This document shows, one piece after another, positions 19,401-28,639 of a DNA stretch of 64,000 nt. The stretch spans positions 62,001 to 126,000 of the forward strand of contig JASJDR010000020.1 in assembly GCA_030065615.1 (NCBI GenBank), written 5' to 3'. The position numbers and the translations under genes were made by a program. The stretch comes from Xenococcus sp. MO_188.B8. Lineage in GTDB: Bacteria > Cyanobacteriota > Cyanobacteriia > Cyanobacteriales > Xenococcaceae. Numbering within the stretch: position 1 is the first letter of the stretch; each line of letters begins with the position of its first letter. The notes beneath the pieces were generated by a model that did no database searches, was not told the origin of the DNA, and saw only the letters and a list, made by a program, of their open reading frames with translations.

Positions 19401-22400
19401 AACAAGCGATCGCTAATGCTGGGGTAATGCCTGAGGATATTGGCTATATTGAGGCTCATGGTACAGGAACTAAGTTAGGAGATCCGATCGAAGTTAATTC
19501 ACTCAAAGCAGTTTTATCTGGGAACGGGACAAATTCTGTTGCCCAAGAACATGCTAGTTGCTATTTGTCTTCTGTAAAAACTAATATCGGACATTTAGAA
19601 GCTGCTGCGGGGATTGCGGGATTAATCAAAACTGTCCTATCTCTGAAAAATGAAGCGATTCCTCCCCATCGTAATTTTAAGATTTTAAACCCTTTAATTG
19701 ATTTAACAGATACATCTTTATCGATTCCTACGGCTTTACAAGCTTGGAAAGCATCAGATAAACCAAGGTTAGCTGGGATAAGTTCCTTTGGGTTTGGTGG
19801 CACAAATGCCCATGTAATTGTTCAAGAAAATCCTTTAGAAGTGAAGAGACGTGTCGCCGACACGTCTGTACAAATATCAGAAATCAAGAGTGAAGAGATT
19901 AATGAGTGTCCTTGTCATGTTTTAACGTTATCGGCGAAAAATAAACCTGCGTTAAGAGATTTAGTGGCTCAATATCAAAATTATTTGCAGTTTAATCCTG
20001 ATGTTGCAGTAGAAAATATTTGTTACACAGCCAATACAGGGCGATCGCATTTTAACCATCGTTTAGCGATTATCGCAGAATCAACAGTACAGTTACAGGA
20101 TAAACTGACAAGTTATCTTACCGATCAGAAAACCTCTGGGATGGTTAGCAAGGCGATCGATAAAGGACAGAAAAATAAGATTGCTTTCCTATTTACAGGA
20201 CAAGGTTCGCAATATGAAGGCATGGGACAGCAATTGTATCAGATCCAGCCCATATTCCGTGGAGCTCTAGACAATTGTGCAGAGATCTTGCAACCCTATC
20301 TCGATGTTAATTTAATCAATATTCTTTATCCTCATGTCAAAGCAACCAACGGCGCGTCGTTACTCAACCAGACAAAATATACTCAACCAGCAATTTTCGC
20401 TTTAGAATATGCCCTTGCTCAGATGTGGTTATCCTGGGGAATAGAGCCGGATCTGGTGATGGGTCATAGTGTAGGGGAATATGTTGCTGCGACAATTGCC
20501 GGAGTATTTAGTTTAGAAGATGGTTTAAAACTAATTGCCGAAAGAGGGAAATTAATGCAAGCATTACCTAAAAATGGGGGAATGTTTGCTGTATTTGCTG
20601 ATGAAGTAACAGTTACTCAAATTATCAAACCTTACCAAGAAAAAGTTTCTATCGCAGCCATTAATGGCGAGCATAATATTGTTATATCTGGAGAGAGTGC
20701 TGCTTTACATCAAATAATTGGGAAATTAGATGCTCAAGGCATAACTTATAAACAGTTAACAGTTTCCCATGCTTTTCATTCTCCTTTGATGCAACCAATT
20801 TTGGCAGCTTTTGCTCAAGTTGCCCAGAATATTAATTATGAACAGCCTCAAATTAATTTAATTTCTAATGTTACGGGAAATCTGATTACTGAGGCGATCG
20901 CTACTCCTGAATATTGGGTGAATCATGTGATTGCTCCAGTAAAATTTGCTCAAGGGATGACATGTTTACAGCAACAAAAATGTAATGTCTTTTTAGAAGT
21001 AGGTTCCAAACCCGTATTATTGGGTATGGGACGTAGTATCTTAGAAAATTCTGAGTCAGGTCATCTTTTAAAAGAAGAAAGTAATTTATGTTTACCGAGT
21101 TTACGTCCTCGTAAATCTGATTGGTCACAAATTATTAAAAGTTTAGCTAGCTTATACGGTCAAGGAATTAAAATTGATTGGCAAGGATTTGATCGAGACT
21201 ATTCTAGAAATAAATTACAATTACCTACTTATCCTTTCCAAAGACAGAGTTATTGGCTAGAAAAGAATGAGCAAGTCAGAATGAATAATTCTGAAAAAGT
21301 TTTAGCTAGTTCAGTTGTTAGTCAAGAAAAAACTCAACTTGATTATTATCAGATTGAATGGCAAGAATTATTAAACTCTACTGCTGTTAATAATTTCTCT
21401 GAGGGTCAATGGATTATCTTTAGTGATGCTAATAATTTAGGAACGGATATTGCTCGACAATTAGAAGCCAAGAATCAAGATTATATCTTATTAGGCGATC
21501 AAGGAGATATTTCAGCAGAAAACAATATCAATATCGATTACAAAAACGCAACGGATTTTCAACAAATAATTACCAAGCAATCAAAGATCCAAGGAATTAT
21601 TTATCTTTGGAGTTTGGATGATTTAGATAAACCAGAATTAAACATTGAAGATATCGAAAAGTATCAGCAAAAGAATTTTACTAGTATCCTCAATATAATC
21701 CAAACCTTATTTAAACAGTCCGTAGTTGCCCCACTTTGGATCGTTACGAGAAATAATCATAGTGTAGAGCCAGAATCTAGATCATTATCCCTGCATAATG
21801 AAAATATTATTCTTAGTAATTCCCTATGGGGATTAGGAAAAGTCATTGCTAGTGAACATCCTGAATATTATGGTGGAATCATTGACTTAGATAATGAAAG
21901 CCAAACTACAGAAACCAATACAATTTTAGGGATAATAAATAATTCTGAGCAAGAAGATTATCTTGCTATCCGACAAGAAAATATCTATGTGCCTCGTCTA
22001 GTAAAAGCAAAATCAATTAACCAAAAACCATTAACAATTAATCCCAACGGTTACTATTTAATTACAGGTGGTTTAGGTGCTTTAGGTTTACAAGTCACTC
22101 AATGGTTAGTAGCTAAAGGCGCAAAAAATTTAGTCTTAGTTGGTAGAAATAATCCTAATGAAGAAGCCCAACAAATAATAACCCAATTAGAAAATAAAGG
22201 CGTAACTATTGAAATAGCACAAGCTGATATTACTAATTATGAATCGATTAATAATATTGTAGAAACGCGAATTTCTAAATCCATACTGGGTGTGATTCAT
22301 GCAGCAGGAATTCTTGATGATGGAATTTTACAAAATCAGACTTGGGAGAAATTTCACAAAGTACTATCTCCTAAAGTAATTGGGGCTTGGAACTTGCATC

Positions 22401-25000
22401 AATGTACCAAAAATATTGACTTGGATTTCTTTGTCATGTTCTCTTCCGTCGCTTCTTTAGTCGGATCACCAGGACAAGGAAATTATGCCGCAGCCAATGC
22501 TAGTTTAGATGCGATCGCGAATTATCGTCAGAGTATCGGTTTACCTGCTTTAAGTATTAATTGGGGTGCTTGGGATAGTTCGGGAATGGCAATCAATCAA
22601 GGTTTTAATCGTCAAGGATTAGAATTGATTAATCCTCAAGATGGGTTAGATGCTTTAGAAGAATTATTAACTACAAATGCGACTCAAGTTGGAGTAATAT
22701 CTGTAGATTGGGAGCAACTTAGTAAAACATTCCCCTATCTCAAGCAAGCTAATTATTTCTCGGAATTACTCACTTCAACAGTCAAGACAGAAAAGAGTCA
22801 AATAAGAGATATTTATCACGAACTTCTGGCACTAAATCCTGAATCTAGAGAAGATTATTTAAGAGAATACTTACATAACGCGATCGCGAATATTCTACAG
22901 ATTGAAAAAGATAACTTATCTATTTCTGAAAGTCTGTTTGATTTAGGAATGGATTCTTTGATGTTGATGGAAGCAATTAATCAACTCAAAGATGATCTCC
23001 AGTTAATGCTTTATCCTCGGGAATTTTATGAACGTCCTCGCATTGATAGTTTAGCCAAATACCTCGCAACAGAATTCAGTAATTCAGTTAACAGTAGGGG
23101 CGAAGGGCCATTCGCCCGTACAACAGTTAGTAGTGATCAGTTAATAACTAACAATCCCCTACCCCTAACCCAACCCACCCCTAACCCAACCCAGCCCCTC
23201 CGAGGAGGGAAGCCGGAGGGGAACCAACCCCAAATAGAAAGTCCCATTGCATTCATATTATCAAGTCCGCGATCGGGTTCAACTTTATTAAGGGTAATGT
23301 TAGCGGGACATCCTGATATTGCCTCTCCTCCCGAATTGCATTTACTTCCTTTCTCCACAATGGCAGCCAGACAAGAAGAATTAGATGCTTCCTATCTTGG
23401 AGAAGGTTTACAGCGGGCGTTTATGGAATTAAAAGGAATAGATGCTGAGGAGAGCCAAAAATTAGTTTCAGATTTAGTGCGGGATAATCTGACCGTATCG
23501 GAAGTTTATCAGATGTTGCAAGAACTAGCAGGCGATCGCTTGTTAGTAGATAAATCCCCTACCTATGCTAGTAATCGAGCTACTTTAAATCATGCAGACG
23601 CAATTTTTAGTAATGCTAAATATATTCATTTGGTGAGACATCCCTACGCGGTAATTGAATCTTTCGCCCGTATGCGAATGGATAAGCTCATAGGAACAGG
23701 AAATAATAACCCTTATCAAGTAGCAGAGTCAATTTGGAATCAAAGTAACTATAATATCCTCGATTTTGCTGAACATATAGACAGCGACAAACTGTTACTT
23801 GTTCATTATGAAGAATTAGTTTCTCAACCCGAAAAAGTAATGCGGGAAATCTGCAATTTCTTAGAGCTTCCCTTCCATCCTGGAGTTTTGACTCCCTATG
23901 AAGGAAACCGCATGACAGATGGAGTAAGCAATAAATCAATGTCTATTGGTGATCCCAATTTCCTGAAACGGAAGAAAATAGACCCGAAAATGGCTAATGC
24001 TTGGCAGGAAATTAAACTTCCCCTACTTTTAAATGATTTAACTCAAAATATCTCGAATAAACTCAATTACGAACTACCTCAGGAAATATCAGCAGCAGAC
24101 AATATTCCCATCTCGGAACTTGACCATAAAATGGAAGAAATTTTGGTTAATATTAGAGGTTTACGCGTCTGTCTCTGTACTTGGGGACCTAAAGAAGGAC
24201 CGATTGTAGTTTGCCTGCATGGAATCTTGGAACAAGGAGCAGCTTGGTCGGAAGTTGCGATTCGTCTGGCACAAAAAGGTTATCGGGTTATTGCGCCAGA
24301 TTTACGAGGACATGGGAAAAGCGATCGTGTTGGTAAGGGTGGCTCTTATAACTTAATGGATTTTCTTGGGGATATTGATGCCATTGTCGAAGCCTTAGCA
24401 GGTAAAGCCTTTACTTTGGTGGGACATTCTCTCGGTTCAGTTGTAGCAGCGATTTTTGCTAGTGTTCGTCCTCAAATGGTGAAAAATCTGGTTCTGATTG
24501 AAACCATTTTACCCACAGAAGCCCCAGAGGAAGATGCGGCAGAACAATTAGCAACTCATCTCGATTATCTGGCATCCCCTCCTGAACATCCGATCTTTCC
24601 TGATGTGGAAGCCGCCGCCGAGAGATTGCGTCAAGCAACTCCTGGATTAACTAAATCGATCGCGATGATGTTAGCCGAAAGGATTACTGAACCCTATGGG
24701 GATGGCGTGAGATGGCGCTGGGAACCTTTATTACGTACTCGCGCTGGTATTGGCTTTAATGGTATCGGGCGATCGCGTTATTTGGGTTTATTGAAACGGA
24801 TTAAAGCTCCAATTACCTTAGTTTATGGCGATAAGAGTAATTTTAATCGCAATGAAGATTTAACTGAACAACAAGCAGCGATGCCTAATGCGGAGCGAGT
24901 TGTCTTGTCTGGAGGTCATAATTTACCTTTGGAAGAACCAAATGGAATTGCCAAGATTATTAGTAGTGCGATCGCTTTAACTAGTAAGTTAATTCAGTAA
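16436..25000 (+). CDS. ols: Olefin synthase: FAAL-ACP-KS-AT-KR-ACP-ST-TE type I polyketide synthase
   Basis: A 2854-residue megasynthase with the domain order of cyanobacterial Ols, which activates a fatty acid, extends it once with malonyl-CoA, reduces the keto group, sulfonates the beta-hydroxyl and releases a terminal alkene by decarboxylation. FAAL: YTSGSTGKPKG near 174, NHYPQDIE near 486. ACP1: LGLDSVQA, Ser 660. KS: about 722-1150, Cys 873, His 1008 and 1053. AT: about 1250-1540, GHSVG Ser 1345 and HAFHS His 1448, a malonyl-type signature. KR: GGLGALG near 1875, Ser 2004, Tyr 2017. ACP2: LGMDSLM, Ser 2174. ST: SSPRSGSTLLR near 2275. TE: GHSLG Ser 2665, His 2828. GTG start; TAG directly upstream. 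The known enzyme of Synechococcus PCC 7002 is about 2720 residues; the extra length here includes repeat-derived linkers at 599-606, near 1138, and 2221-2262. Confidence 0.96.
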   Translation: MATERSLLDKYQTFIDRLAERVVRQPEKAAFTFLQDGETESCRLSYQELATKAQAIAAVLQSQNAAGERALLLYQPGLEFITAFLGCLYAGVVAVPAYPPRANRSIDRLLAIVTDAKAKFALTSEDLQLKIEEKFRLAGQKSLQFLATDRIEVNQAHNWRKPDLIADNLAFLQYTSGSTGKPKGVMVSHGNLLDNSVAINSCFQNIPEHNAVSWLPPYHDMGLIGCILQPMYVGLSMYLMPPVSFLQRPYRWLKAIDKYRANTSGGPNFAYDLCVSQITEEQKASLDLSCWELAFTGAEPVRAETIKQFSEYFKGSGFRQRVFYPCYGMAESTLIITGGSKRAKPVFRNFDKQSLEQNQAIDLLPSHSFTRRGEQILTPLVEEKQPEQVTLVGCGNNLEDQYLAIANPDNLEECSEGEIGEIWAASSSVAQGYWNRPELTQYAFGATLKSYPNVTFLRTGDLGFIKDGELFVTGRLKDLIIIRGRNHYPQDIELTIDNAHEAIHAGNGAAFAVEIDGDEKLVITQEIKRTYLRKLNIEEVTKAIRQAVLQNHELNPHGIVLIKTGSIPKTSSGKIQRHACKAGFLDGSLNVVGESVNRRGEGLFARSSVISHQLKTRGKKSNPKQGIIESWLVENIAQRLGVNNSEVDIEEPFASLGLDSVQAVRLSADLEDYLDLKLSPTLIYDYPNISSLAGYLSQLQNPVEEIHQPQQQSQPKSNYSEIAIIGMGCRFPGANNPQEFWNLLQDGKDAITKSERWAGEDYGGFITDVDKFDPQFFGITPRETQRMDPQQRLLLEVSWEALEDAAIATENISNTATGVFIGISSSDYSQLQLHYGTELDAYAGTGNAHSIAANRLSYSLDLRGPSMTVDTACSSSLVAVHLACQSLKNGECQTAIAGGVNLMLSPELTQTFSLAGMMAVDGRCKTFDADADGYVRGEGCGVIILKRLDDAIRDRDNILAVVQGSAINQDGRSNGLTAPNSLAQQEVIKQAIANAGVMPEDIGYIEAHGTGTKLGDPIEVNSLKAVLSGNGTNSVAQEHASCYLSSVKTNIGHLEAAAGIAGLIKTVLSLKNEAIPPHRNFKILNPLIDLTDTSLSIPTALQAWKASDKPRLAGISSFGFGGTNAHVIVQENPLEVKRRVADTSVQISEIKSEEINECPCHVLTLSAKNKPALRDLVAQYQNYLQFNPDVAVENICYTANTGRSHFNHRLAIIAESTVQLQDKLTSYLTDQKTSGMVSKAIDKGQKNKIAFLFTGQGSQYEGMGQQLYQIQPIFRGALDNCAEILQPYLDVNLINILYPHVKATNGASLLNQTKYTQPAIFALEYALAQMWLSWGIEPDLVMGHSVGEYVAATIAGVFSLEDGLKLIAERGKLMQALPKNGGMFAVFADEVTVTQIIKPYQEKVSIAAINGEHNIVISGESAALHQIIGKLDAQGITYKQLTVSHAFHSPLMQPILAAFAQVAQNINYEQPQINLISNVTGNLITEAIATPEYWVNHVIAPVKFAQGMTCLQQQKCNVFLEVGSKPVLLGMGRSILENSESGHLLKEESNLCLPSLRPRKSDWSQIIKSLASLYGQGIKIDWQGFDRDYSRNKLQLPTYPFQRQSYWLEKNEQVRMNNSEKVLASSVVSQEKTQLDYYQIEWQELLNSTAVNNFSEGQWIIFSDANNLGTDIARQLEAKNQDYILLGDQGDISAENNINIDYKNATDFQQIITKQSKIQGIIYLWSLDDLDKPELNIEDIEKYQQKNFTSILNIIQTLFKQSVVAPLWIVTRNNHSVEPESRSLSLHNENIILSNSLWGLGKVIASEHPEYYGGIIDLDNESQTTETNTILGIINNSEQEDYLAIRQENIYVPRLVKAKSINQKPLTINPNGYYLITGGLGALGLQVTQWLVAKGAKNLVLVGRNNPNEEAQQIITQLENKGVTIEIAQADITNYESINNIVETRISKSILGVIHAAGILDDGILQNQTWEKFHKVLSPKVIGAWNLHQCTKNIDLDFFVMFSSVASLVGSPGQGNYAAANASLDAIANYRQSIGLPALSINWGAWDSSGMAINQGFNRQGLELINPQDGLDALEELLTTNATQVGVISVDWEQLSKTFPYLKQANYFSELLTSTVKTEKSQIRDIYHELLALNPESREDYLREYLHNAIANILQIEKDNLSISESLFDLGMDSLMLMEAINQLKDDLQLMLYPREFYERPRIDSLAKYLATEFSNSVNSRGEGPFARTTVSSDQLITNNPLPLTQPTPNPTQPLRGGKPEGNQPQIESPIAFILSSPRSGSTLLRVMLAGHPDIASPPELHLLPFSTMAARQEELDASYLGEGLQRAFMELKGIDAEESQKLVSDLVRDNLTVSEVYQMLQELAGDRLLVDKSPTYASNRATLNHADAIFSNAKYIHLVRHPYAVIESFARMRMDKLIGTGNNNPYQVAESIWNQSNYNILDFAEHIDSDKLLLVHYEELVSQPEKVMREICNFLELPFHPGVLTPYEGNRMTDGVSNKSMSIGDPNFLKRKKIDPKMANAWQEIKLPLLLNDLTQNISNKLNYELPQEISAADNIPISELDHKMEEILVNIRGLRVCLCTWGPKEGPIVVCLHGILEQGAAWSEVAIRLAQKGYRVIAPDLRGHGKSDRVGKGGSYNLMDFLGDIDAIVEALAGKAFTLVGHSLGSVVAAIFASVRPQMVKNLVLIETILPTEAPEEDAAEQLATHLDYLASPPEHPIFPDVEAAAERLRQATPGLTKSIAMMLAERITEPYGDGVRWRWEPLLRTRAGIGFNGIGRSRYLGLLKRIKAPITLVYGDKSNFNRNEDLTEQQAAMPNAERVVLSGGHNLPLEEPNGIAKIISSAIALTSKLIQ
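18222..18277. repeat. Dispersed palindromic repeat in the FAAL-ACP1 linker
   Basis: GGGCGAA (18232-18238) and TTCGCCC (18245-18251) form the stem; about 55 bp including flanks (gttaac...cagtta) match 23088-23143 with few changes. Translated in frame as RGEGLFAR at residues 599-606 of the olefin synthase, between the adenylation domain and ACP1. Confidence 0.75.
19847..19867. repeat. Palindromic repeat in the KS-AT linker
   Basis: AGACGTGTCG and CGACACGTCT are perfect 10-bp arms around one C. It is followed by gtacaaa, exactly as is the 20-bp palindrome at 43241-43260, so both belong to one family. It is read in frame as the RRVADTS segment of the olefin synthase. Confidence 0.7.
23088..23143. 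repeat. Dispersed palindromic repeat in the ACP2-ST linker
   Basis: GGGCGAA (23098-23104) and TTCGCCC (23111-23117). Second copy of the repeat at 18222-18277, translated in frame as RGEGPFAR (residues 2221-2228). Confidence 0.75.
23162..23221. repeat. Tandem 16-mer and GC-rich hairpin in the ACP2-ST linker
   Basis: CCCCTAACCCAACCCA occurs twice in tandem (23162-23177 and 23178-23193), then CCCCTCCG (23195-23202) and CGGAGGGG (23214-23221) form an 8-bp hairpin. Encodes the Pro/Thr/Asn-rich linker TQPTPNPTQPLRGGKPEGN. The composition is unlike the flanking gene. Confidence 0.7.
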
Positions 25001-25035
25001 TCAGTTTTGCGTTGTAGGTTATTAAGAAATGTAAA

Positions 25036-25060
25036 ACATAACGAACAAAATTTGTTATGT
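25036..25060. terminator. Possible bidirectional terminator
   Basis: ACATAAC (25036-25042) and GTTATGT (25054-25060) form a 7-bp stem between the convergent olefin synthase and DUF1350 genes. There is no strong U-run on either side, so this is a weak call. Confidence 0.3.
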
Positions 25061-25068
25061 CTCATATG

Positions 25069-25977
25069 TTACGAACATTGACGCTGCCTGAGTTCTTGTA
25101 GGATTACATCGATGCAGGATACTAGATTCTCATTGGTCTCCAGTGGGGTATTATGTGTTCCAGGCAACGGCTTATGGAGAAAAGGCTGAAATGCTCTATT
25201 TTGTAGTTGACACTCTAAAAAATTCACATCATCTTCGGCGATTGTGTCTTCCTTAAAAGAAATTAATCCCATTAGGTTAAAAATTTCTCTACTCTTGCTG
25301 ATGAGACATTGTATTTGATCTCGACTTGGAAAATCCCAAAAACTAAAAAGACCAATATGTTGGTTAGCTACTTCTACTGTGTTATTGATTTCAGGAGCTA
25401 GCAACAAGCTAGGTTGATCTTTGACAAAAGGGCTGATTTGACATCTTCTTCCAACTAGCTCTGAAATACGATCTATCGCTAAGTCTCGGCAACAGTCAGC
25501 TCTTTCTATATCTTGCTGTGTTTTCTTGAGCTCTTCCTCTCTTAAACAGGAGCTTAAGACTCTATCTCTTCTTTGAAATTCATCATGATCATCGCTAAGT
25601 ATTTCCAGTAATAGGATATACTTACATCCCAAACTGTAACCTAACCAAAAATAGTTGCTGTCGTTAGCATAAAAATTTAATTGTCGATCAGTTACTGTAG
25701 TACAAAATAGCTGTTTGATAATTTGAAAACGTACTTTGTAGAGGTCTTCTAATATGTCAATAGCTACTGACCAGTGATTAAATTGAAATGGATTGAACGG
25801 AAAATGATAAACAACCAGAGAATAGCCTTGTTCGTATAAATCTTGAAAAAGATATCTAAAAGAAACCTCAGGAAAAGAACCAGAAATAAAGCCTCCAATA
25901 AATTGGATAACACCTTTTGGATGAGGATGAAAAGCGACTTTAGTGTTGGAACCTTTTATGGAATCAAAATTAACCAT
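25069..25977 (-). CDS. DUF1350 family protein (alpha/beta-hydrolase-like)
   Basis: A 302-residue protein. The start of the family domain is clear: HPHPKGVIQFIGGFISGSFPEVSFRYL and LYEQGYSLVVYHFPF, typical of the DUF1350 proteins of cyanobacteria and plastids, which look like alpha/beta-hydrolases. The nucleophile-elbow position reads LGYSLGCK (G-x-S-x-G variant) and a late His lies in LPGTHNTP, so a catalytic Ser-His pair is possible. A charged insertion (about 140-165, EFQRRDRVLSSCLREEELKK) is present. It is convergent with the olefin synthase; no functional link is shown. Confidence 0.82.
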   Translation of the reverse strand: MVNFDSIKGSNTKVAFHPHPKGVIQFIGGFISGSFPEVSFRYLFQDLYEQGYSLVVYHFPFNPFQFNHWSVAIDILEDLYKVRFQIIKQLFCTTVTDRQLNFYANDSNYFWLGYSLGCKYILLLEILSDDHDEFQRRDRVLSSCLREEELKKTQQDIERADCCRDLAIDRISELVGRRCQISPFVKDQPSLLLAPEINNTVEVANQHIGLFSFWDFPSRDQIQCLISKSREIFNLMGLISFKEDTIAEDDVNFLECQLQNRAFQPFLHKPLPGTHNTPLETNENLVSCIDVILQELRQRQCS

Positions 25978-26287
25978 GAAATTTTCTGTGTAATTCTTAC
26001 ATTACTGATATCAGGTAATAAAAAAACGCGCACACAAATCTAAGATTTTTAGTTCAGCTTTATATGACTTTATCTTACAAATAAATCTTTTAGTGAACAA
26101 AAATGAAAAGGAATGTGTACGCTTGATCTAATCTTATTTGAGAGTTATTGGTGATAGTTCTAAAATTAGACATTGTAGTATTGATAGGATATCTAGCATG
26201 AGCTTGTGAGGAAAGGATTTTTTGTTGAATACTTAGTTTTCTTCTATTTGCACTCTTGACAAATTATTGTCTCTTACATTTTTTTTG
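25978..26287. other. Intergenic, no feature seen
   Basis: AT-rich spacer between the DUF1350 start and the end of the secretin-like gene. No repeat, RNA or small gene that I can support. Confidence 0.4.
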
Positions 26288-28360
26288 TCATCTGTATTGT
26301 TGTGAGCAACGCACACTAATAATTTTAGTATCGCGAGGAGAAGCTTGTCCCCCAGGTGCTAGATATTTGTTCGAATAGTCTAGAACATCTTTTCTCAGTT
26401 GGCAAAAATCAAAACCACTTGCAATAGGTGAATATAGATTCCCTAAGCTTAGAGGTGTGGGTGTGATAAAAGAGTTTGTTAGTATTAGGCTCTCATGGAG
26501 TACATTTTGATTACCTCTTGAGATACTAAACAAGTCACCAAACACTGGAATAGCACCAAATACAGCATTCCAGATATTGCCAATGATAGGAATGCGGAAT
26601 CGTCCACCATCTAATGTAGCTTGGCTAGTGAAGGTAGAAAGATCGAAGAAATCTAAAGCTCGAGTATAAACAGTAGTATGCAATTCCTGTTTACCAATGC
26701 GTGATATGGGAGGTACTTTTTTTTCTTCTGCTGTAGGTTTAACCGTAGGATCGACGACTGTTAAATTGATATTGAGTTCGGCTGCATTTAAATTGCGTGA
26801 GATTCCAGGGGTAAATGCCAAGCTAGTACCTGTTTCTATTTCTAAGGGAATGAAATTTTGTTCTAATGCTGCGATGGCTAGCCCTAATAAACGCGAGACA
26901 GGAACTCCCGTAGCGGCTGTTTCTGCGGCTACTGAGGCATCACCAACTGCCCCAGTAGGAAGGAAATTAGAGATCATTCCTTGAAGTGTTTCAGCTCTTG
27001 ATAATAATTGTCCTACATCTTGGGACTGAGCAATTTGAAAACCGCTCGTTGAGCTTGTGCTAACTATTGTCTCAACTCCATCTAGAGTAGATATTGTATT
27101 TCTACCGACCTGGGCAAACTCTAGTTTTTTATCCTTAGCAACTATTTCTTGGATGATAGATAAAGTCGGCTTAATAAAAAAATCTTCGATATCTTTCTGG
27201 AGCAGATTAGATGCTTTTTGTAGTAGTTCATTGAGATTATTCGCAGTTCTTTGCAATTCTTCTGGATCAACTTGATCTGGATTAGAAATAAAATCAGCAT
27301 AATGAAGCGCAAACTCTAACAATACTTTTCTCTCGAAATTAGAAGTTATTTCTACAAGAGTAATCCCACTTTCTGGAGGCACATTTGGGACTGGTTTCTT
27401 TTCCCATTTCCATTGTTCACACTTAAGGTCTTTATTTTCTTCTTGCTGCTTAAGCTGTTGATATTGCTGAGGGTACATGCAATTGGGTTCTAGTCCACGA
27501 AAACGAAAAATTCTCTCGAATGGTGGACGATCAATATCATTTTTAACTGCATCAAAATATGGTTGAAGAGCCTCATTGTCAGCTACAAATTGACCATCTT
27601 CTATAGTTCCTTTTGCAAGGATTTCATACAAATCTATATAAAATTTTGCCGGATCTTTTACCGTATTTCCTACCAAAAAAACTTCTAATATTGATGATTC
27701 TCCTCCTAAGCCATCTAAAGCATCTGCGTATCCAAGCTGCTTCGCAATATCTTGAAATCTTTGATCAACTTTGACTACTGGACTGTTATTTTGCAATGTA
27801 ATTTGTGAAATACCCTGAACTGTATCAAAAGTACTCCTCAATAACCGCTGAGTTTCCCTGATGCGCCATCGCACTTTGGATGTAGTTTCTGCTAGCCTAT
27901 TGGGGTCTTTACCTGATATTTGAACCCCCCACAATTGTAAATTAATCCCAGGTAGGGGTAAATCGAGTGAAGTAATAAATCTTTTGGCACTTTCAATGTA
28001 ATCATTTGTACCGTACAGTGATATGATATTTCCGCCTCCACGACCAACTCCCAGTCCAGGCTGGAGTTGATTTAATGGAAGAGTAGTCGCGCAACCTTCA
28101 CCTACCAGGGGTATTCTACTCAAAATATTAACCATATTTGTTGCATTTCGATAATAATATAGCTCGACTCTTTCGCTGCGAAGAGACTTTTCATTGTCAA
28201 GATCACAACCTCCTCCTGATGCTGGAGGTGCTGGAGGAACAAGTCTAACTTCAAATGGAGGTCTAGGTTTTTCTGGCTCTTGTGATAATGACGTTAATCC
28301 ACTTCCTAGAAAGGCGATCGCGCTAACTCCTATAAAGCAAAAAAGTTTTCCATAATGCAT
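26288..28360 (-). CDS. Diverged secretin-like outer-membrane protein
   Basis: A 690-residue protein with a signal peptide (LFCFIGVSAIAFLGSGLTSLS) and a proline-rich start. Residues about 65-160 look like a secretin N-domain: VELYYYRNATNMVNILSRIP, IISLYGTNDYIESAKRFITSLDLPLP, LWGVQISG. After a long helical middle the C-terminus carries the secretin core pattern: ETGTSLAFTPGISRN, a beta-rich stretch with PPISRIGKQELHTTVYTR, then FRIPIIGNIW, AIPVFGDLF (about 605-611) and HESLILTNSFITPT, which parallels the VP-LGDIP-LG-LF and LLIFLTP motifs of GspD/PilQ. No type II or IV assembly genes are nearby. Assignment by motif order; distant homology needs profile search. Confidence 0.6.
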   Translation of the reverse strand: MHYGKLFCFIGVSAIAFLGSGLTSLSQEPEKPRPPFEVRLVPPAPPASGGGCDLDNEKSLRSERVELYYYRNATNMVNILSRIPLVGEGCATTLPLNQLQPGLGVGRGGGNIISLYGTNDYIESAKRFITSLDLPLPGINLQLWGVQISGKDPNRLAETTSKVRWRIRETQRLLRSTFDTVQGISQITLQNNSPVVKVDQRFQDIAKQLGYADALDGLGGESSILEVFLVGNTVKDPAKFYIDLYEILAKGTIEDGQFVADNEALQPYFDAVKNDIDRPPFERIFRFRGLEPNCMYPQQYQQLKQQEENKDLKCEQWKWEKKPVPNVPPESGITLVEITSNFERKVLLEFALHYADFISNPDQVDPEELQRTANNLNELLQKASNLLQKDIEDFFIKPTLSIIQEIVAKDKKLEFAQVGRNTISTLDGVETIVSTSSTSGFQIAQSQDVGQLLSRAETLQGMISNFLPTGAVGDASVAAETAATGVPVSRLLGLAIAALEQNFIPLEIETGTSLAFTPGISRNLNAAELNINLTVVDPTVKPTAEEKKVPPISRIGKQELHTTVYTRALDFFDLSTFTSQATLDGGRFRIPIIGNIWNAVFGAIPVFGDLFSISRGNQNVLHESLILTNSFITPTPLSLGNLYSPIASGFDFCQLRKDVLDYSNKYLAPGGQASPRDTKIISVRCSQQYR

Positions 28361-28639
28361 TTTATTTCGATCTCCAGATACTAACGATATTAAGCCTATT
28401 TCTTAAACTATATGCTTAGAATCAATTTGGAAATCAGTAACTTTTTAAAATTTAATCATAAAATGCCCGATCCTGATCTGCAAGAAGATTTTAAAACTTT
28501 AGTTGCTTAAACTATAGATATCTATCAGAGTTTTAGTGCTAGGATCATCATAGCGCGATCGCGAGAGCTTGATTTTTGGCTTCTGCCCATCAGCATTATT
28601 TTCTCTTTGATTATTAATCTTTAGCATTTATCTCATTCC
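28361..28639. other. Intergenic, no gene
   Basis: Spacer of about 280 bp between the start of the secretin-like gene and the Uma2 relic, with one HIP1-like site near 28556. Nothing else supported. Confidence 0.4.

Noticed and set aside
17192-23939. Minus-strand frames inside the olefin synthase gene
   Set aside because: Short, no recognisable motifs, and fully covered by a well-supported coding sequence.
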